A stretch of 64,000 nt of DNA from NCBI RefSeq assembly GCF_029867415.1, contig NC_081186.1, positions 104,196,753 through 104,260,752 on the forward strand, given 5' to 3'. This document shows, piece by piece, positions 1-12,044 of this stretch (positions within the stretch are counted from its first letter, which is position 1; each line of letters starts with the position of its first letter). The position numbers and the translations under genes were made by a program. Source of the stretch: Vicia villosa (Eukaryota > Streptophyta > Magnoliopsida > Fabales > Fabaceae). The notes under the pieces were generated by a model. It was not told where the DNA came from. It did not search any database and worked only from the letters and a program-made list of their open reading frames with translations.

Positions 1-560
1 AACATCTTAATTTCATAAGTAAATTTTGAATTTTTATAAAATTAAATATAAAATTTATTCATTAAATAAAATTAAGACAAAATGTTTTTTTAATTTTTTT
101 AAACTAAATAAAAGATTATAACTCATTTTTAATTATGAATCAGAATAAAAATATATAAATATATAATCATAATTATTAATTTTGTAAGTGAAATATATAA
201 ATATATAATAATTATTATATAAATATATAAATATATAATAATTATTATAAATTAAAACACTCATTTTTTTAATTTTTATAATTATTATATAAATATATAA
301 ATATATAATAATTTTTATAAATATATAAAATTATTATATAAATATATAAATTAAAACACTCATTTTTTTTAAGTTTTTTTATAAATTTATAACAATTATT
401 ATAAATATATAAATAAAATATTATAACTTATTTTGTAAGTGAAATTATTTTAAATTTTAAAATATGAATCAGGATAGAAATATATAATAACTATTATTCA
501 TAACTCATAAATTATATCAAAATATATAATTATTATTATTCATTACGCATAAATAATATC
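1..560. repeat. AT-rich tract with short direct repeats
   Basis: No gene is visible. The stretch is almost pure A/T. Around 181-420 a unit built from ataaatatata and ataattattat recurs several times, and an aaaacactcattttttt block occurs at about 256 and again at about 353, so part of it is an irregular tandem duplication. Confidence 0.6.
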
Positions 561-629
561 AAATTTATGATATCTGAATTAATTAATATCCTAAAATTAA
601 TTTTTGGGATTTTTTTTGATTTTTTTTTG

Positions 630-760
630 TTTCGGAGATGCATCTCCGAATTAGTCAAAATTCTAATTTTTGGGATTTTTTCGGAAATGTATTTCCGAAG
701 TCTGAAAAAATTTAGAAAAAAAAATATTTCGAAAATGCATTTCCGAAGCGGGGTAAAATT
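630..760. repeat. Cluster of three imperfect palindromes around a ggaaatgcatttcc core
   Basis: Three variants of the same short palindrome stand in a row: cggagatgcatctccg near 634, cggaaatgtatttccg near 681 and cgaaaatgcatttccg near 731. Related tccga/tcggt-flanked motifs occur in the flanks of the MULE relic near 49.8-50.3 kb. This may be the end of a MULE-like element, but no partner terminus or target duplication was found. Confidence 0.5.
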
Positions 761-1351
761 GGGTTTTCGCTGGGTGACCCCATAGAGAGGTGGGTAAAGA
801 AAAAATCTTTACTATTTCAAGGAAATAGTATTAGGTGCTGATTTGAGTTGGTGAATTTGTTAACTGGCGTGACCAATTATAATATGCACTTCATATAAAT
901 TTAACAGCTATGCGTTATTTTAAAGGAAGAGAAAGAGTAGGATCATAGATCTTGATTTTCAACTACAGTTATCACCTACTATATATATATATATGTCGAT
1001 ATATAGATTTACACGTGAATGATTAAACATGCATCTTTGACCAAACTATGGATAATTGAGAGCCAATTTGGTTATCACTTTAGTTTATAATAAGGTTAAG
1101 AAAAGTTTAATGCAAAATGGCTATGACCTAGCTATGGTAGGTTTGACTATATTGTTTTCCAAAGTCATGCATGTAGGTGTGTTTAACATATATTTTAGTG
1201 TTTCGTGTGCATTTGTACATTATCAATCTTGTGTAAATTAATTGAATGATATGTTAAGACTATTACCAATAAGAAGATTTTTTTTTTCTTAATTTTTAAA
1301 ATGGGAATCAAAGTAAAATGCCAACTTTGGTAAGGTACTTTTTTGTATCGA

Positions 1352-1590
1352 GTAGTTAGAAGTCTCATGTATGAACAAAAGTTTATAACTGAGTGATAGT
1401 TCCACCATACAAATTACTTATATCCGATTGTATATTTAGAAGCCTCAAATATCAACATAAGTTTATAATTGAATGAGAGTCCCTACTATGCAAACCACTT
1501 ATGTACGATTGTATAGTTAGATGTCTAAATATGAACATAAGTTTATAATCGGATGACACTCCCCCATACAAACCACTTATATACGGTACA
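1352..1590. repeat. Diverged tandem repeat, about 81 bp x 3
   Basis: Three successive units begin near 1352, 1432 and 1513. Each carries a version of gttagaagtctc, then aacataagtttataa, then a catacaaaccacttata block and cgattgta. The copies differ at many positions, so the array is old. No coding capacity is seen. The DNA between 790 and 1350 is otherwise featureless. Confidence 0.65.
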
Positions 1591-1599
1591 ATGATTTGA

Positions 1600-3850
1600 T
1601 AACATTAATTTTTAAGTTCCCGTAGGATTGATAAAGATTTGGACTAACTCGAATATAATTCAAAATTTGATTCGATAATTAAATTGTTGAATTAGGTTTT
1701 GAATTAAATAAGCACATAAAAGTTAAGTTCGTTAATCACATGAATTGAACTTGAACTATGCACAGTTTGAATCGTTAGATTTATGAGTCAACTTGATTGT
1801 AATTAAGAAGAATTATATTAACTCTAAAAGTAGGTTTAAATACTTATTTCAAATTTTAACACTTTACTTTCTTTTAATCTAACGATTTTAATTTATCATT
1901 TATATTCTTAAATGAGCCAAATATTTTTTTAAAAATACAAATAAAATTAACATCATATAATTTTTTTTAAAATATTAATTAAAGATTAAACTTCTTTACT
2001 TAATAAAATTCTTATATAAAAAATATTAATAATTTATAATGATGAGTACACTTTACTTTTATTTAAATAGTGTTTAAAAAATTAAAAACTCTTTCATGAT
2101 TAAAATATTAAAGAATTGTTAATAAATTTATAAAATTAAAATAATTGTAAAAATTGGTAGCCATGGGGAATTCTAATTACTTTACATTTTGAAAATAAAC
2201 TTTAAAAAATTAAAAACTAAATTTTAAAAGAGATGCTATTAAGGAAATTATTTTTTAGCCAAATTTTTTCTTTTTAAAAAAATATTAACTTTAAATGTAA
2301 AATATAAAAAAAATGGTTTTTAAATCCGTGAAGAAAGCGAGTTGAACCTAGTTAGTTGAATCGAGTTGCTCATTAACTTAAAAAGAGTTCAATTTGAACT
2401 TTAAAAAAATGGGTATCGAAGTCGCTAAATTACTTCTTATCGACTCGAGTCAAACTGAAGTGATGAGTTTGAGTTAACTCGACTCATTTCCAACGTTGGT
2501 CTTACGATTTTCATCTTACAATTTGGTAATGTATGATTTAGTTATAACTAAAGTTGTCGAGTGAATCTGAAGCATTGAGCATATATTTTAACAAGTATTA
2601 GTCAATGAAAATCATGAAAAAACAGACCCTATTTTTCTTAGGTCGGCCAACCGTGCCTATATTTTTCATGCGCTAGATCGGGCTGGTCAAGCATGCTTCT
2701 GAGCTAGACCTTTTTTATAATAAATTTTTTTATAAAATAAATAGTCTATTTTGGTGTAAATTTTTTAGTATGATTCATCTTTCTCTTATTTCTATCTCTT
2801 CGAATCGTGTTGGCATCTCTCCTTCATTTCTCTTGTTTTCATTGATCTTTTTTTGTCTCTCGTTCTCTCTACTTGGTAAATGTTAATTTTTAATATCTCT
2901 CTCTCTCTCTGATGACACTCTATCATTACATATATTTCATAAAGAAATCAGAGCAAATTTAGTCAAAGATGACCAAATATGAAGCTTAAAGGCCAAAGAA
3001 ATATGCAAAAATCACTAAGTACGAAGAAATAGGGACTTGATGAAAATTGGATGTTAAAAGGAGCAAAAACGCAAAAGGTATTGGAATAATCACACAGAGC
3101 ATCATGCGCGTAACATAAAATAACACAGAGCATCGCAAGCCATCACGCAAGTGATAAAAGAACCATTGAATTATATGGAGAAGAAGAACGTGAACACCCC
3201 CGGAGAGAGGTCTCGTTATACGATCCACATGACCCTCTAGTAAAACACAAACTTTTGCGGGCATCGCGACTGAAAGGGGTAACAAGATAATATCTATCTT
3301 TAAAATTATTAAAGTTATCCATATAAACTATAAATATATTTTTCCTCTTCCTAAAAGAAATCAGTCCTTTATCCCAGTCTAACTTTACCGAGGTGTGTTG
3401 TATGTTAAAAAGATGGAATAAGAAATTTAAGATGGAGATATTGTTCTTGTATTCACGCCAATAATAAAATATATTAACACAAGTCTAATCCACATAAAAC
3501 AACTACGAGAAAAAACTCCTAAATTATTCATGACCAAAACTTCAAACTCGTTGAAAGGAAGCCTACACCACATAATAATTAACACTTGATAGTTTATTTA
3601 AATTTTTGTAGCTCTTTATATGTTTAAAATTTTTATTTAAATATATAAAAATATTTAAAAATTATCAATAAACGAAATAAAAAAAATTGTCTAAAATGTC
3701 TCAATCCTCTTTTTTTTTTTATGTTAAAAAATATTTATAATAAAATAATTAATTTTAATTTTTTCACAAGAAATTAAGTGAAATTTCAAAACTAAAAATA
3801 AGGGATTGTAGGTTAGGTAGACCCATACTTTTATTTTAATATAATAATAC

Positions 3851-3902
<52 letters not shown>

Positions 3903-4800
3903 TAATAATTTATTACATATTTTTAATATTTATTCATCAAATGAATAGAGAACAATAAAAAATTTATAATAATTTTTACTTTAGTTTTTCTATTTAAATT
4001 CTCTACTTCATTGTGTACAAGAATGATTAGAGGATGAAGAATGAAATTAAATCAAGAAATATTTTGATTGAAAACAATATCCTTTATATTATTTTTTTTT
4101 TAAATTAAAAGTAAAATCTGGTATGGGCTTAAAAGTCATCTAAACTCCTAATTTTTTTTATTTTTAATTGATTTTCCGCGTGTCAATTTTTAAGTTCAAA
4201 CAAATGATTGTAGTTTTGATTTTCCCGTCTAATTGATTAAACTGACTGATCTGATCTAATTTTGATTAACATACATGTTATCATAAATACCAATATTAAA
4301 GTTTATTACTCTCCAAACAAACAAGATTCTAACATTGTTTTATCTTGAAATCCTTTATTATGAACAAAAGGATAGTTGAACCTTAACTAAAAAAGTTGGA
4401 CAGCTGGTGAGGAACTGTAATCTCATGCATATCAATATTCACTTTCCTTTGGAACGGTTGTCTCCATTGCTACTATTTGCTACCTTTAATTAACAATCAC
4501 TAAATGGCTAATTTGCATCCTTTTCCTTTGCCTATTTTTCGCCACAAGTCACAATCCAACCTATAGTAATGTATAGTAGACTTTATAAGCTAAGATCAAG
4601 ACATGTGAAAGTAAATCAATTAAGAGCATTAGAAGTCACAAACATGGTTGAAAAAACATTGTCTTTAATTTAGCCACGGGATGTAAAGAAACTCATCTAA
4701 GTTTACTTTGATTATGGCCACAAACTTTTTTCCCATGACCTAAAGACTCCGTGAGTATATTGAAAATTTCATGTTCTCAATTGCCTATATATATTTGCTA
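1600..4800. other. Intergenic AT-rich DNA without a recognisable gene
   Basis: Only simple sequence is identifiable: a (CT)n run near 2898-2912 and a (TAA)n microsatellite at about 3851-3902. A 99-codon open frame at 2986-3285 (-) has no recognisable family and no supporting structure, so it is not called. The last 200 bp before 4819 should contain the promoter of the downstream gene. Confidence 0.5.
3851..3902. repeat. (TAA)n microsatellite
   Basis: Uninterrupted run of the trinucleotide ataata read directly from the sequence, in intergenic DNA. Confidence 0.9.
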
Positions 4801-4818
4801 TTAATCTATCAATAAATC

Positions 4819-5591
4819 ATGGCAAATATATCTTGCCCTATTGAATTGGAGCCTAGGACTTTGAGTGGAGAACAACTAACTCAAGCAAGGGTATATAATA
4901 TCATTCTTCACAAAGCTTTCTCACTCATTTGGTTTGATTTGGTGGTTTGATTTCCCAAATAAACATCCTAATGTTGATGAATCTTCATGTTGATAATGTT
5001 TGTTGTTTCATGTAGGAACTAGCTGCTGAGGTGGTTCAAAATATGGAACCAAGTGAAGCATCAACTGTGTTTTTTGAGGTATGATTTTTAATCCGGGCCG
5101 GCTAAATAATCCTATCTCACTTAAAAATCGAGAATAAAGGTAATTTATATATAACACTCGTACACGTCAATTAAACGAAACGTCTTTTTTAATTGACAAA
5201 ACTGCAAAAATTATCACACTTAAAAATAGATAATATTTAATAGTCTCAGTGACGATGACTTGAGATCGATCCGAACAATTTGTAAACTATTATATTATTC
5301 AATAATAGTATTTGTTAGTGAATATTTTTTAATACTATATAAGTTTCATTAAAAATATTGTTAAATTGTAAATCATATTTTGTTTTTGTTTTGAAGGGGA
5401 TTATGCATCCAATAAAGGAGGTCACACTCATGGATGAAAATAAATGCAAAAATGAGAAATTAATTGATTTCACAAAGAAGAAAGAGACTCTACCTTATGA
5501 TGAGAAAGTTTACCAATGCCAATGTTCAAGTTCTACTGAAATCCCTTTTTGTATTGTTGGAGAAAAAGAGCCCCTTTCTGCACCATTTTGA
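4819..5591 (+). CDS. Unrecognised small protein, 109 aa, three exons
   Basis: I do not recognise the family. Three exons join without a frame break: 4819-4890 (24 codons), 5016-5078 (21 codons) and 5397-5591 (64 codons plus stop). Both introns are GT-AG, phase 0, and preceded by a T-rich stretch and tag/aag acceptors. The predicted protein starts MANISCPIELEPRTL, is soluble and acidic in its first half (ELAAEVVQNMEP), lysine/glutamate-rich in the middle, and ends with a short CxC motif (YQCQCSS) and a small hydrophobic patch. No signal peptide or membrane span is seen. The start is the first ATG of an open frame that splices cleanly. What speaks for a real gene is codon-level continuity over three exons. 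Without expression data or homologues it remains hypothetical. Confidence 0.6.
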
Positions 5592-5964
5592 TTTTTGTGT
5601 TGTTTTAGCTGTTAATGGTGTTTATTTAATTATTTTATATGCCAATAAAATATTCCTATGTTTGGCCAATTTTTTGTTTGAAAATAAAATAACTAGACAG
5701 TTATGATTATTTCATGAAATAACTTTTCTTGTTCTTTTTTTAATATAAAAAAAGATGTGGTTTCTGATTTTTTTTTTTTCCATCATTATAAGTGTATATA
5801 TAGTTTAAAGTCACACAACATTCTGGGCCATATTGCGTTTTTAGATAATGGGCTTTCCTTGACGATATCCAGTTATTTGAGATTTATACATATCACCCAT
5901 CAAATTATACACGCCTTCCTCTATGCTTTTACTATTATATCTTTGTTTAAAATTATTAATTTTT

Positions 5965-6245
5965 AAAAAATATGCGTTTTTACTGGAAATTCCAAAAAAT
6001 ATCAGATCTTTAAAAATTTTCATGAGTTTTTACCGAAAATTTTAAAAAAATACAAGATATCTTGAAAAAATTACCGGATTTTTTGAAATTTCCAGTATTG
6101 TTTGCAAAAATAAAATGAAATTGTACAACCATAAATTTGAAATTTCTGGTACATACCGGAAATTTTAAATTTATGGTAGTACAATTTTATTTTTTTTTGC
6201 AAAAAATACCAGAAATTTTAAAAATTCTACCAGAAAATTCATTCT
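5965..6245. repeat. Foldback (inverted repeat) with nested palindrome
   Basis: Between about 6095 and 6215 the sequence reads nearly the same on both strands: gcaaaaataaaatgaaattg on the left matches caattttattttttttttgc on the right, around a centre at about 6155 with ggaaattt-type arms. Weaker ggaaattt/aaatttcc motifs extend the symmetry outward. It looks like a decayed MITE or foldback; no target duplication was identified. Confidence 0.5.
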
Positions 6246-6403
6246 TCACCCCCACTAACTGTTCAAGGATAATTCTTTTGTGATAAATTAAGAGAATTGC
6301 TTATTGCACTCTAAATGGTGGAAAAACCAAAATCAGTTACACAACGCCTCACCGTTTCACTCTTGTTTCTCCGTGGATTTGAACCGGAGCTCTAGATACC
6401 AAT

Positions 6404-6683
6404 TGTTAATGCTCAAGGTGATGAAGAAAGCAAAAGAAATATTATATTCTCTGTAAATGACGACTACAAAAGACTGTGAAATGATTAGTTTTAAATGCAG
6501 CTACAACTAGTCTATTTATACACAAAAAACTAGAGTTGTCACGTAGGCCCTAACAAAAGTAAACTTAATAAATAATTAATAACTAAGTAAACAAAATAAA
6601 CTAGAACCCCAGAAGTTGAACATACTTCTGGGACGCAACATCAGAAGCTTCCGCTTCTGATTGATAATAAATTATGACTAACA
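6404..6683 (-). mobile_element. Ty1-copia-type LTR, minus orientation, with primer-binding site
   Basis: Read on the minus strand, the LTR begins TGTTAGTCATAATT at 6683 and ends ATTAACA at 6404 (280 bp, TG...CA). It is followed directly by ATTGGTATCTAGAGC, the usual primer-binding site complementary to initiator tRNA-Met in copia elements. A TATA-like tgtataaatag lies inside it. No gag or pol reading frame is recognisable downstream on the minus strand (below 6390), so the element is truncated or badly decayed. Confidence 0.65.
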
Positions 6684-7099
6684 ACAGTTTCTGAATATTA
6701 ATTACTTCAAATAGTTGATGACTCGATGACTCGGTATGGTCTCTCCTAGCTTAGAGTCAACTTTCTAGATAATGTATTCTTATTTCTTACATAGGCCTCC
6801 TCCGGGACTAATTCTTCAAGAATGAACTATCACGACACCATTTTCTTATTGTACTTTGACATCATATTTAAGAAGGAAATAAACCAGAAACATTGAGGGA
6901 CATTTTCCACACACGATGTCAAACGATCGATGATACCTCTCATTTTAATTGTTGTTTGTGGAGATCAATCTAATTATGCACTCCGATACAACAATTTTTG
7001 TAATACACCCAATGTTGTTATAAGATGTACCTCCAAACACTGAGATAATCAATTTCATGACGATCGTAAATGAGAATTTTAGAATTTTAGAATAGTAAT

Positions 7100-7698
7100 T
7101 GTTCTGGACTGGGCCAAGGTTAGGCCTAACATAGTTTTCGGCCCAGTAAACCTCAGAGGTCCACGTTCCTCCGTGACCCTCCTACGCACCCAGAATGCCC
7201 ACTTTAGGCGTGCTCGGCTGCCCCATATCCTCGGTACATATAGCACCCGGCATGCTCGGCACTAACATTCCCGCGAACACCTTCGTTACCGAGGACCTTG
7301 CTCCGCGCAGGGCTCTTTCATATCCAGCCCTCCGAACAATACGGATTCCACGTGGCTCCTAAAAGACCGCGTCTCCCTTGAACTTCGGAGCGGTTAACCA
7401 GGACAGAGGGCATGCACGCACCTCCGATATTTCCGCTCAGGAAACCTGGCAGTCTCCTAGTTGGGCTTGGGAATCCAACCCAATAGCGAGATCATGGCCC
7501 AACGCTGGGGGCTTTAAATACCCTCTTTAACTAGAGGGTCAGGTATTCAATTCTCTTCTAACCTTAGCTAGTACTTGCTCTCCTTTGCTCATCTACTAAC
7601 TTTGGCATCGGAGTACCTTGCAGGTACACCCCCCCTCTCACTTCACGAAGACCAGCATCCGAGCAGGCCTTGACGATTCTTCTGATCAGGTACGATCA
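7100..7698 (+). mobile_element. Solo LTR (599 bp) with perfect 5-bp target duplication
   Basis: The element starts TGTTCTGGACTGGG, ends TACGATCA, and is flanked by gtaat on both sides (7095-7099 and 7699-7703). Its GC content is far above the surroundings. A TATA-like tttaaata lies near 7512 in the block gctgggggctttaaatacc. A second copy of the same family lies at 17890-18514. No internal retroelement sequence adjoins it, so it is a solo LTR left by recombination. Ty3-gypsy is likely, but I cannot assign the lineage. The orientation is given as read from the TATA-like box. Confidence 0.8.
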
Positions 7699-8111
7699 GT
7701 AATAAATTGCATTAGATCGGGTGCATTTCGTACAAGAGTGCATCTATTAGTTAGACTTTTTTTATTTAACTTTTGGGGCCATCCAATTTTTTGTTGGCTG
7801 GATCTCGACCTTTACCAAAATAAAAATTATAAGAATTTTAACAAATTTAAAAAATATGTTAAAAGAATGATAATACCAGTCTTGAAAATTTACATAACCA
7901 AATTTAGGAATATAATATAACATATGTTATGCCTACAAAACGATAGTGAAAGGAAGCTCCCAATCCCATAACAACAGCAACACACACAAAACTCACAGTC
8001 ACAAATCACAAGTTTCTCTCACTCACTCTCTCACACCCTCCATTCACATTCATATAACACATCACACACTCATAACACAAAACTATATCTTATCTCCTTC
8101 AAGTCCCCACA

Positions 8112-8485
8112 ATGAGTGAGCAGAAAACAGCTTCTATAGAAAGCAGTGGCACACTCACTATGAGTGGCCCCCTCGTCGGAGCCACCGAGAAAACCATCCG
8201 GCGCCGGAGAACCGAGGCGATGCAGCTGATTCTTCGAGCTGTATGCATGGCAACCTGTGTTGTTTCATTGTCATTGATGATCACAGCCGAACAAAACAGC
8301 TCCGTTTCTATCTATGGATTTCGTTTACCTGTTCATTCCAAATGGTCTTTTTCTCCATCTTACGAGTAATTTTCCCTCTTTCATTTCCTCTTCTAGCTAT
8401 TATTCTCTATAGTTACGCGCAGAGAATATCTGCGTGTTTGAGTTCTAATGTCTCTGTCCAACTAGCAACGGACTTGTAGAACATA

Positions 8486-8572
<87 letters not shown>

Positions 8573-10142
8573 TGTCATATTTTATGGCAACAATTTCTTA
8601 GGACCGTGTGAATTTTTTTAACAGATAGGTTAAGGACAAAACTGACCATAAAAAGTGGAGGCCGGGAATGTGTATGAAAAGTCATAATGACATTTGAATG
8701 AACAGTTATAAGTCCGTGATGGAATCTCTTCTTTTAAAAAAATAGAATTTATATGATTAGTTTAACTTTTATTTCTCTATCAAATTCTTTTTTCTATGTT
8801 TGTTTTGTTTGTTCCTTTGCCTCTTTTGTCTTTATAGATTATAGTAAATTTTGAATTTGCATCTTGCTTTTTTTGGGGGTGATTTGGACCACAATACAGT
8901 ACTAATTCTTGAGTCCATAGGAAAGACATCTCTTTTTATTGTTGAAGGGAAGTAAAAAAAAAATAGAGATGAGTATCTTTGAGTAGTAAAGAGACTTCGA
9001 AAAAGACGCATGTGTTTGTGTCATGTCAGTATTCGTGTTAAATACCGACCGATACAACATTGATACTAATGATTATCTTTAAAATATATATATATATTTT
9101 TAATTATTATCAATGCATACGTGTCAAAGTCGATATCGTGTTTGGTGTTTATGAATGTGTTTGTGCTTCATAGCTATTGGCTGCATGGTTTTAAGTTTTA
9201 AATTGTGGTGAACAATAGTAATTAATGCAGCAATATTGCGGGTATGATAATATTTGCAACATTATTGAATCGTAATTGTAATGTGATATAAAATTTTAAA
9301 TCACGTATTTGACCGCATGAGATAATTGAAAGTTGACTATGTTATGTTCTTCCATGCTTATCGCAATAAGCTTTGCAACACCCGCAACATCTTCCGCAAT
9401 CATAATTTGAAACCATAAATTGAACTTTGCACTCAAATATTAACATGCTATGATGTTAGCTTTTGATTTTATTAGGATATGATTTTAATTTAATATTAAG
9501 CATATGGTTCTTGATTTTTATGTTGGGCAGATTTATTGTTGGGGTTTCTGTAGCTGTTGCAGCTCACTCCCTACTGCAACTACTCATTGGCACATCAAGG
9601 TTTCTTAGGACTTCTTCTGTGATTCCTTCAAGAAACCACGCATGGGTTCTTTTTGCTGGTGATCAGGTAATGAATGTTCTTATTATAAAACTTATGTTCT
9701 AATAACACTTAATAACCCTTAAATTTGAGACTAACTAAGTGTTTTTATAGCACTGACACTTCTGAAAAAAGTGTGTCGATGTCAGAAACCAGCACTGACA
9801 CTTGTGATTATACGTTTAGTTTATTTATTTTTCAAATTATTATCAATATCGATATGTGTTGGTGTCGTATTTTCGGTGCCCGTGTTTCGTAGCTAAGTGT
9901 TACTTAATTTTGTGCTAAAATTGTAGGCTTTTGCTTATGCATTGATGAGTGCTGGATCTGCTGCATCTGGAGTAACCAATCTGAATCGGACAGGAATTAG
10001 ACACACACCTCTTCCAAATTTGTGCAAACCTTTGCACAAATTTTGTGACCATGTTGCCATCTCAATAGCTTTCACTTTCATCAGCTGTTTCTTGCTTGCC
10101 ACATCTGCTGTCCATGATGTAATCTGGCTCACTCAACACTGA
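8112..10142 (+). CDS. CASP-like (Casparian strip membrane domain) protein, 201 aa, three exons
   Basis: Exons are 8112-8365, 9531-9666 and 9927-10142. Both introns are GT-AG, and the split codon GA|A at the first junction restores frame. The 201-residue product has four predicted membrane spans (about 37-57, 84-104, 124-144 and 172-192) with short cytosolic ends. It carries the family hallmarks: an arginine in the first span (Arg42, LILRAV) and an aspartate in the third (Asp129, FAGDQAFAYAL). The [11 protein letters not shown] stretch before span four fits the second extracellular loop. Length is normal for CASPL proteins. CASPs scaffold cell-wall deposition at plasma-membrane domains; most CASP-like paralogues have no assigned role, so that function is not claimed here. 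Intron 1 carries a long (TTA)n run. The arrangement fits subgroup 3 best, which is my inference. A CT/CA-rich leader lies just upstream (7990-8100). Confidence 0.9.
8488..8568. repeat. (TTA)n microsatellite in intron 1 of the CASP-like gene
   Basis: About 80 bp of uninterrupted att repeats starts roughly 120 bp after the first donor site. Such runs are often length-polymorphic. Confidence 0.95.
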
Positions 10143-10368
10143 ATGAATTTCTTTGCATAATGTAACATATAATCTTAAACTACCTTGTAGAAAATGTTCT
10201 GTCTCTCAAATCATGTTATAAATTATGTCTATCCTCTATTTTAGTAACATGTATTGCTGGTGATGGTTTGTGATATATGTACGTACTAGTTATTTATGAT
10301 ATAATGAAGCCATACTTATTTATATAAAACTAATTTCTGGTGATGGCTTGTGATATAAGCTTGTAGAT

Positions 10369-10680
10369 TTTTTTTTGTTGCAAAGTCTCATTCATTCAAG
10401 AGAAAACAGAAACATGATGATCCAACAAAGGGAAGAAACCAAACCAAGTTTTTGATCCTACATAGTGGCCTAAGCCAACGAGAGAATGCACGCGCTTTTT
10501 TATAGGCGCGATTGAGGTACAAGAAGTTACAATCCTTAAAACTGTTACACAAAAAAAAAAGGCAATTCAAGACTATAAGCTCAGGCATCTCTGAGAAATT
10601 CCCGAGAAATCGAGCCCATTTATGCAATCAACCATTGTGAGTGCATCCGAAATGATGGTCTTTTCGTCTTTTCCTGTCAA
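10369..10680 (-). mobile_element. LINE 3' end (RNase H tail) with poly(A), minus strand
   Basis: On the minus strand the sequence from about 10660 reads ISDALTMVDCINGLDF, typical of the RNase H-like end of plant LINE ORF2. Further on it reads LYLNRAYKKARAF, also typical of that domain, interrupted by frame changes. After the terminal stretch LLNE*, the element ends in a short A-run (t-run at 10369-10377 on the plus strand). It is a 5'-truncated, frameshifted copy. Confidence 0.65.
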
Positions 10681-10689
10681 CACGCAAGC

Positions 10690-11960
10690 CATAGGCGACA
10701 ATTCAACACTTTCTTAGATGTCCAACACATAGGTGTCAATTGGATTGATTTGACCCATGGGAGGCGCCAATTCAATTGACTAGCCTTCTAAAAAGTCTAG
10801 TGCATGCGTCAATTTGACAGACTTTGAGTGTTACGCGTGAATTTTTTTATCTGAAACATGTGTATTTTAAAAATGAGTGGAAAAACATGATTTTTTTTTT
10901 TATTTTTTTGTTCGAAAACATGCTTATTTTAAATGAGGCGGATACCGCACAGATATGACACAAATACGGATATCATATTTATTAAATGAGGCAGGTAGTA
11001 GAGCACTAACACTCGTGTCCACGGGTACCCATTACAATCGCTATATACGAGAGTAAAATTTATGTCAATATTTCTAAAATATGTTGTAGGAGATTTGTCA
11101 TTTTACTCATTTGCCTTTGATTTTGAATCGAAACATGTTTTAGAATTTCTGTGTGCAATCTACATTATGATTTCATCATCTTTTTCTTGTTTAAATATTT
11201 GCAGCTTTCGTCCAATCGATAGTAGTGTAAATTTATGAGAAAAACAATTTTACACACACATAAATACACCTATGGTAAATTTGTTTTCTTTCAAACTTTT
11301 GAAGAACCCTTAGTCACTCAACTTTCTTGTTTTGTTTAACTAGTTGCTATTACTCCTAATACATATGTTATGTCCCTTTCATTTGAGTTTTCTCAAGTAA
11401 TAGTAATTAAAATGACAATTGAGCTGTATCATTAAATAGTCTAGAGTTTCATATCTATTAGTGACCAATTTTATTCAAAACTAGTTTAAGTGTAGGATGC
11501 AAATCCTAGAAAAAATACAAATAAATTATGGTATTTTATAACGCAAAGCAAGTATAATGATGATTGTTATCACTAGAATCCAAATATGATTTTGATATTT
11601 CTTGGAGGAAGATACACATAATCCAAATTAGGAAGTCACGTTTTTGTTGACAATGTGTCTCTCTTCATTCTTGCTAGCAAGGATTGATTGATATGGAAAA
11701 TTTCATGATCTACACCATCTTCAATTACATTGGCCATTAGTCTATCTAGCTTTTGTTTTCACGAAAGCAACTATAGTTAATTGGCAGTATAAGCTCTTTT
11801 AATTTAAGGATAGTATAAATTTCTAGTTTTTTTTTTTGTCTAATATGTTGCTCTTTCTCTATATTTCATAAGAATTGTATATTTATGGACAATATTTGGT
11901 CAAATGAATGTTTATACTTAAGAATAGAGAGAGTAAATCATGAATGTACAGCATACTACA
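10690..11960. other. Intergenic DNA, nothing identified
   Basis: No open frame with recognisable content, no RNA gene and no element termini were found. A few short near-repeats (ggcgccaattcaattgac region, 10680-10800) are present. Confidence 0.5.
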
Positions 11961-11961
11961 T

Positions 11962-11964
<3 letters not shown>

Positions 11965-12041
<77 letters not shown>
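11965..12041. repeat. (TA)n microsatellite
   Basis: About 77 bp of uninterrupted at dinucleotides. Confidence 0.95.

Positions 12042-12044
<3 letters not shown>

Noticed and set aside
2986..3285. 99-codon open frame on the minus strand
   Set aside because: No recognisable domain, hydrophobic and composition-like, no splice or promoter support.
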